Part shown: piece after piece, positions 24,352 through 27,557 of the stretch
Position numbering within the stretch: position 1 is the stretch's first letter
Layout: each line of letters opens with the position of its first letter
Origin: a bacterium
Lineage (GTDB): Bacteria; Patescibacteria; JAEDAM01; Absconditabacterales; Absconditicoccaceae
NCBI GenBank assembly: GCA_017453665.1
Contig: JAFTEM010000022.1
Span: forward strand, 1-27,557
Length of the DNA stretch: 27,557 nucleotides
Reading direction: 5' to 3'
The notes under the pieces: generated by a model
What the model was told of the DNA's origin: nothing
What the model saw: the letters and a program-made list of their open reading frames with translations, nothing else
Database searches by the model: none
Position numbers and translations under genes: made by a program

Positions 24352-27300
24352 TTATTTTTCATCTTTTCCATGACATTTCTTATATTTTTTTCAGCTACCA
24401 CAAGGACACAAATCATTTGGCCTCACTTTACCTTGAGGCTTAACAACCTCCTGTTTCCTTGGCTCATCAGCATCAACAACCTCAAAAACCTCAACATCAT
24501 CAGAAGATTCAAAAATCTTTGCTCTTTCATCTTTTTGAGGAGCTACTTGTACCTGAGGAGCAGGTTTTCTTGCTCACATGCTACGAGAAGCAGAACTTAA
24601 TATTTCAATCACTTTATCTTGATTATTCTCTTCTTGAATAAGTTGTGCAGCCTGTTGCTGAGTAGCAATAGCATCGAAATCAAGTTTAAGAAGATATGAT
24701 GAAGTATTATTAATAATATTAGCTAAGAGCTCTTGGAATTTTTCAAATGATTCTTTCTTATAAATAACTAATGGATCCATCTGAGCATAAGACATAAGTC
24801 CTACCTTCTCTCTAAGATTCTGCATCTCATCAATATGATCAACCCACAATTTATCTAAGAAATGAAGATGAACTTCCCTAAAAATCTGGAACAAAATTTT
24901 TGTCTCTATTGTCTCAAATACTCTCGTAAAATATTCGTCTAATCTTTCTAATAATGCAGCTTTAAGCGACTCATAATCAAGTTTTGAAAGTTCAGCATGC
25001 TCTGGTTGTGTAATATTTAATCCATATTCTTTATTCAAAAGAATAAGAACATCTCAAACAGATTGCCCAGTATTCTCAGCATTCGTAATCTGAGTAAGCA
25101 CAATATTTTTACTCTCTGTTAAGAATTCATCTTTAAAATTATCAACATACTTCTTCTGAAGTTCTTGATCATCCTCACTAAGTAGAATCTCATCTCTAAT
25201 ATGATAAATTCTTTTTCTCTGTTTATCAACAACACTATCATAATCAAACAAATGCTTTCTGATACCAAAATACCATCATTCTATTTCTTTCTGTGCTCTA
25301 GTTATATTTTTACTAAACTGCTTTTGCGTAAGCTCTAGATTCTCTAAATCCTCTTTTGATAATAACATTGAAGCCAATGATTGGAATTTTTCTCCTCCCA
25401 TCTTCCTCATCAATGTATCATCAAGTGCAACAAAGAATACTGATACTCATGGATCTCCTTGTCTTCAAGCTCTACCTCTAAGCTGATTATCAATTCTTCT
25501 AGATTCATGCTTTTCAGTTCCTAAAATAAAGAGTCCAAAGAAAATATCTTTTTCAATCGTTTCCTTAGAAGCATCCTGTACTAACGGAGTAAATACCAAT
25601 TTTACATACCAATCAGTATTCGCTTTTCTCTTAGCAGCTTTTTGAATACTTAAAGTAAAATCTTCCGTTTCAATCTTTTTTGCTATATCTTTAATCTGAG
25701 ATTCTTTTATTCCATATTCTTGCTGTAAAGCACTAGAAATAAGCTCTCGTTCAACCTCAGAATAGATTTTAACAACTAATGGCGTTCAAGATTTAGTTGT
25801 CTTTTTAAAGAACTTAACATAATTCTCCGCCATTTTCTCATTTAATCAATCCTCGAGTTTAATATCCGTTCCTCTACCTGCCATATTCGTAGCAACAACA
25901 ACAGATTTATATTTACCAGCATTAGAAACGATATTCGCTTCCTGTTCATGAAACTTCGCATTCAAAACATAATGCGTAATAGCTTCTTTATCAAGAAGCT
26001 TAGATACATATTCTGAAGTAGCAATATCAGCAGTACCAATAAGGATAGGCTGTCCTATCTCATGATAAAATTTTATATAATCCTTCACAAACTTTCGTTT
26101 TGTATGTTGATTAAAATAAACCTTATCATGCATATCAACTCTAATAACTTCTTTATTTGTTGGAACAATAACAACCTCAAGTTCATAAATTTTACTAAAT
26201 TCCTCCCCTTCTGTTGAAGCAGTACCTGTCATTCAACAAAGTTTTTTATATTGCTTGAAAAAATTCTGATAAGTAATCGTTGCTATCGTTTGAGATTCTC
26301 TTTGAATTCTAACATTTTCTTTAGCCTCAATTGCTTGATGGAGCCCTTCTGAGAATCTTCTTCCTGGCATCGTACGTCAAGTATGTTCATCAACAATTAA
26401 CACTTCTCAATTAGAAATAATATAATCTTTATCTCTAATATATACCGCCTTAGCTTTTAACGCATTCTCAATATGATGAATTTCTTCATATCCCATATCT
26501 TTATAAATATTCTCAACTTTTAAGATTTCCTCCAATTTCGCAATTCCTTTTCAAGAAAGCTGAGCAGTCTTTGTCTTTTCATCGATATAATAATCTCCAT
26601 CTTCTTCTTGTTCTTTACCATATTCATCATTAAGGATTTCTTGAATAAATCCTTTAGAAACTTTTTTCTTTTGAGAACAAGGAGTTAAGAAATTAACAAC
26701 TTGTGCATAATAAGTATATTTCTCTGTAGGTTCTTCTCTAGGTTGTGAGATAATAAGCGGAGTTCTTGCCTCATCAATCAAAATACTATCAATTTCATCA
26801 ACAATAGCATAATTAAGAGGTCTTCGTGTAAGAGATCTATCTTTCATCGACTTTACTAAATTATCTCTTAGATAATCAAATCCTAATTCTGCATTCTCAA
26901 CATAGGTAATATCTTTAGTATATTCCTCTCTCCTTCCTGCTAATGCTGTCGATTTTACAACAGATCCTACAGATAGTCCGAGCCACGTATATACATGAGC
27001 CATCCACTCACTATCACGAGAAGCAAGATAATCATTAACAGTCACAACATGTACTCATTTTCAAGTAAGTGCATTAAGATAAACTGGAGCAACAGCTACT
27101 AACGTCTTACCTTCTCATGTTTTCATTTCAGCAATTTTTCATTGATGAAGAATAATTCATCAAATTAACTGAACATCATACGGAATCATATTCCAAGTTA
27201 ATTCTTGTCATTTTACCTTCACTTTAGAACCAACCAATCTTTTACAAGCTTGCTTAACTACAGCAAAAGCTTCTGGCAAAATATCATCAAGAGTTTCTCA

Positions 27301-27468
27301 TTTTTCTAATCTCTCTTTAAATTCTTGTGTTTTAGCCTTTATTTCATCATCTGATAAACGATCAAAATCTGCATAATGATGATTTATTTCTTTTACTATT
27401 GGAAGAATAGCATCAATTTGTTTTTGATTATAATCTCACCCTATAAAATTCATAATCCAATCTATCAT
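24352..27468 (-). CDS. secA: Protein translocase ATPase SecA
   Basis: SecA pushes unfolded preproteins through SecYEG using ATP. The 1038-residue frame starts [20 protein letters not shown]. Walker A MKTGEGKTLVA lies at 115-125, its first Gly being TGA. Then come [14 protein letters not shown], the Walker [19 protein letters not shown], the MTGTASTE motif and [13 protein letters not shown] of the second nucleotide-binding fold. The C-terminus has a zinc site CPCGSGKKYKKCH (about 1021-1033), which binds SecB or ribosomes in other bacteria. It is longer than E. coli SecA (901). The start follows a promoter by about 50 bp; no Shine-Dalgarno motif is present. It is probably a single-gene unit. 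Confidence 0.98.
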
Positions 27469-27517
27469 AGAATCGGGGTTTTCAATAAATAAAATTTAGT
27501 TCTCTCATAGAATTTTC

Positions 27518-27545
27518 TTTATAGTAATTTAGAATTAGAAAGCAA
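27518..27545 (-). promoter_or_regulatory. Promoter of secA
   Basis: On the minus strand TTGCTT (27540-27545), a 16-bp spacer and TATAAA (27518-27523) lie about 50 bp before ATG 27468. A short frame begins at an ATG near 27507 but is out of frame with secA. Confidence 0.5.
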
Positions 27546-27557
27546 ACTAAAAACAAG

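Overview
The window comes from an AT-rich bacterium that reads UGA as glycine (genetic code 25), which points to Absconditabacteria (SR1) or Gracilibacteria within the Candidate Phyla Radiation. The direct evidence is that invariant glycines are encoded by in-frame TGA. Examples are the glycine after NADFD in the RpoC catalytic loop, two Walker A glycines in the PilB-like ATPase, the first glycine of MKTGEGKT in SecA, GDK in RpoB, and the glycine before the catalytic cysteine of the L,D-transpeptidase. With UGA read as Gly, all the large genes become single uninterrupted frames ending in TAA or TAG. Gene coordinates below use this code. I see no Shine-Dalgarno motif before any start, while sigma70-like promoters and intrinsic terminators are clear.

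Layout. (1) 1-1046: a hairpin and direct repeats, then a membrane protein with a PH-like C-terminus (+). (2) 1085-1569: tmRNA (ssrA, -) with promoter and terminator; its tag frame contains one UGA. (3) 1609-2160: a hypothetical protein (-). (4) 2181-3775: a large coiled-coil protein (+) and a shared bidirectional terminator. (5) 3791-15710: one long leftward expression cluster in the order rplJ, rplL, rpsB, a small membrane protein, tsf, an rpsF-rpsR fusion, rpmH, rpoB, rpoC. It is headed by a promoter, an L10-type autoregulatory leader and an attenuator-like terminator. (6) 15828-17766: a divergent gene for a single-pass membrane protein with a disordered Pro/Gln/Glu-rich N-terminus. (7) 17791-19436: a PilB/GspE-type ATPase (-). 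(8) 19465-20519: about 1 kb without genes, holding a promoter-to-terminator unit of about 670 nt that is predicted to make a large, highly structured non-coding RNA. (9) 20520-20997: a HAD-family deoxyribonucleotidase-like protein with an altered catalytic motif (+). (10) 21081-24345: a three-gene operon (+): a small protein, a 631-residue protein with a possible clan CD (caspase-like) His/Cys site, and a secreted L,D-transpeptidase. (11) 24352-27545: secA (-) with its promoter.

How the parts work together. Region 5 supplies the translation and transcription machinery and is probably set by L10 feedback. The tmRNA rescues stalled ribosomes. SecA exports proteins such as the L,D-transpeptidase, and the PilB-like ATPase would power type IV pili, which CPR bacteria are thought to use for host contact. 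The most novel items are the large structured RNA, the S6-S18 fusion, the lysine/alanine-rich tail on RpoB, the UGA-containing tmRNA tag and the three-gene operon with the putative His/Cys enzyme.
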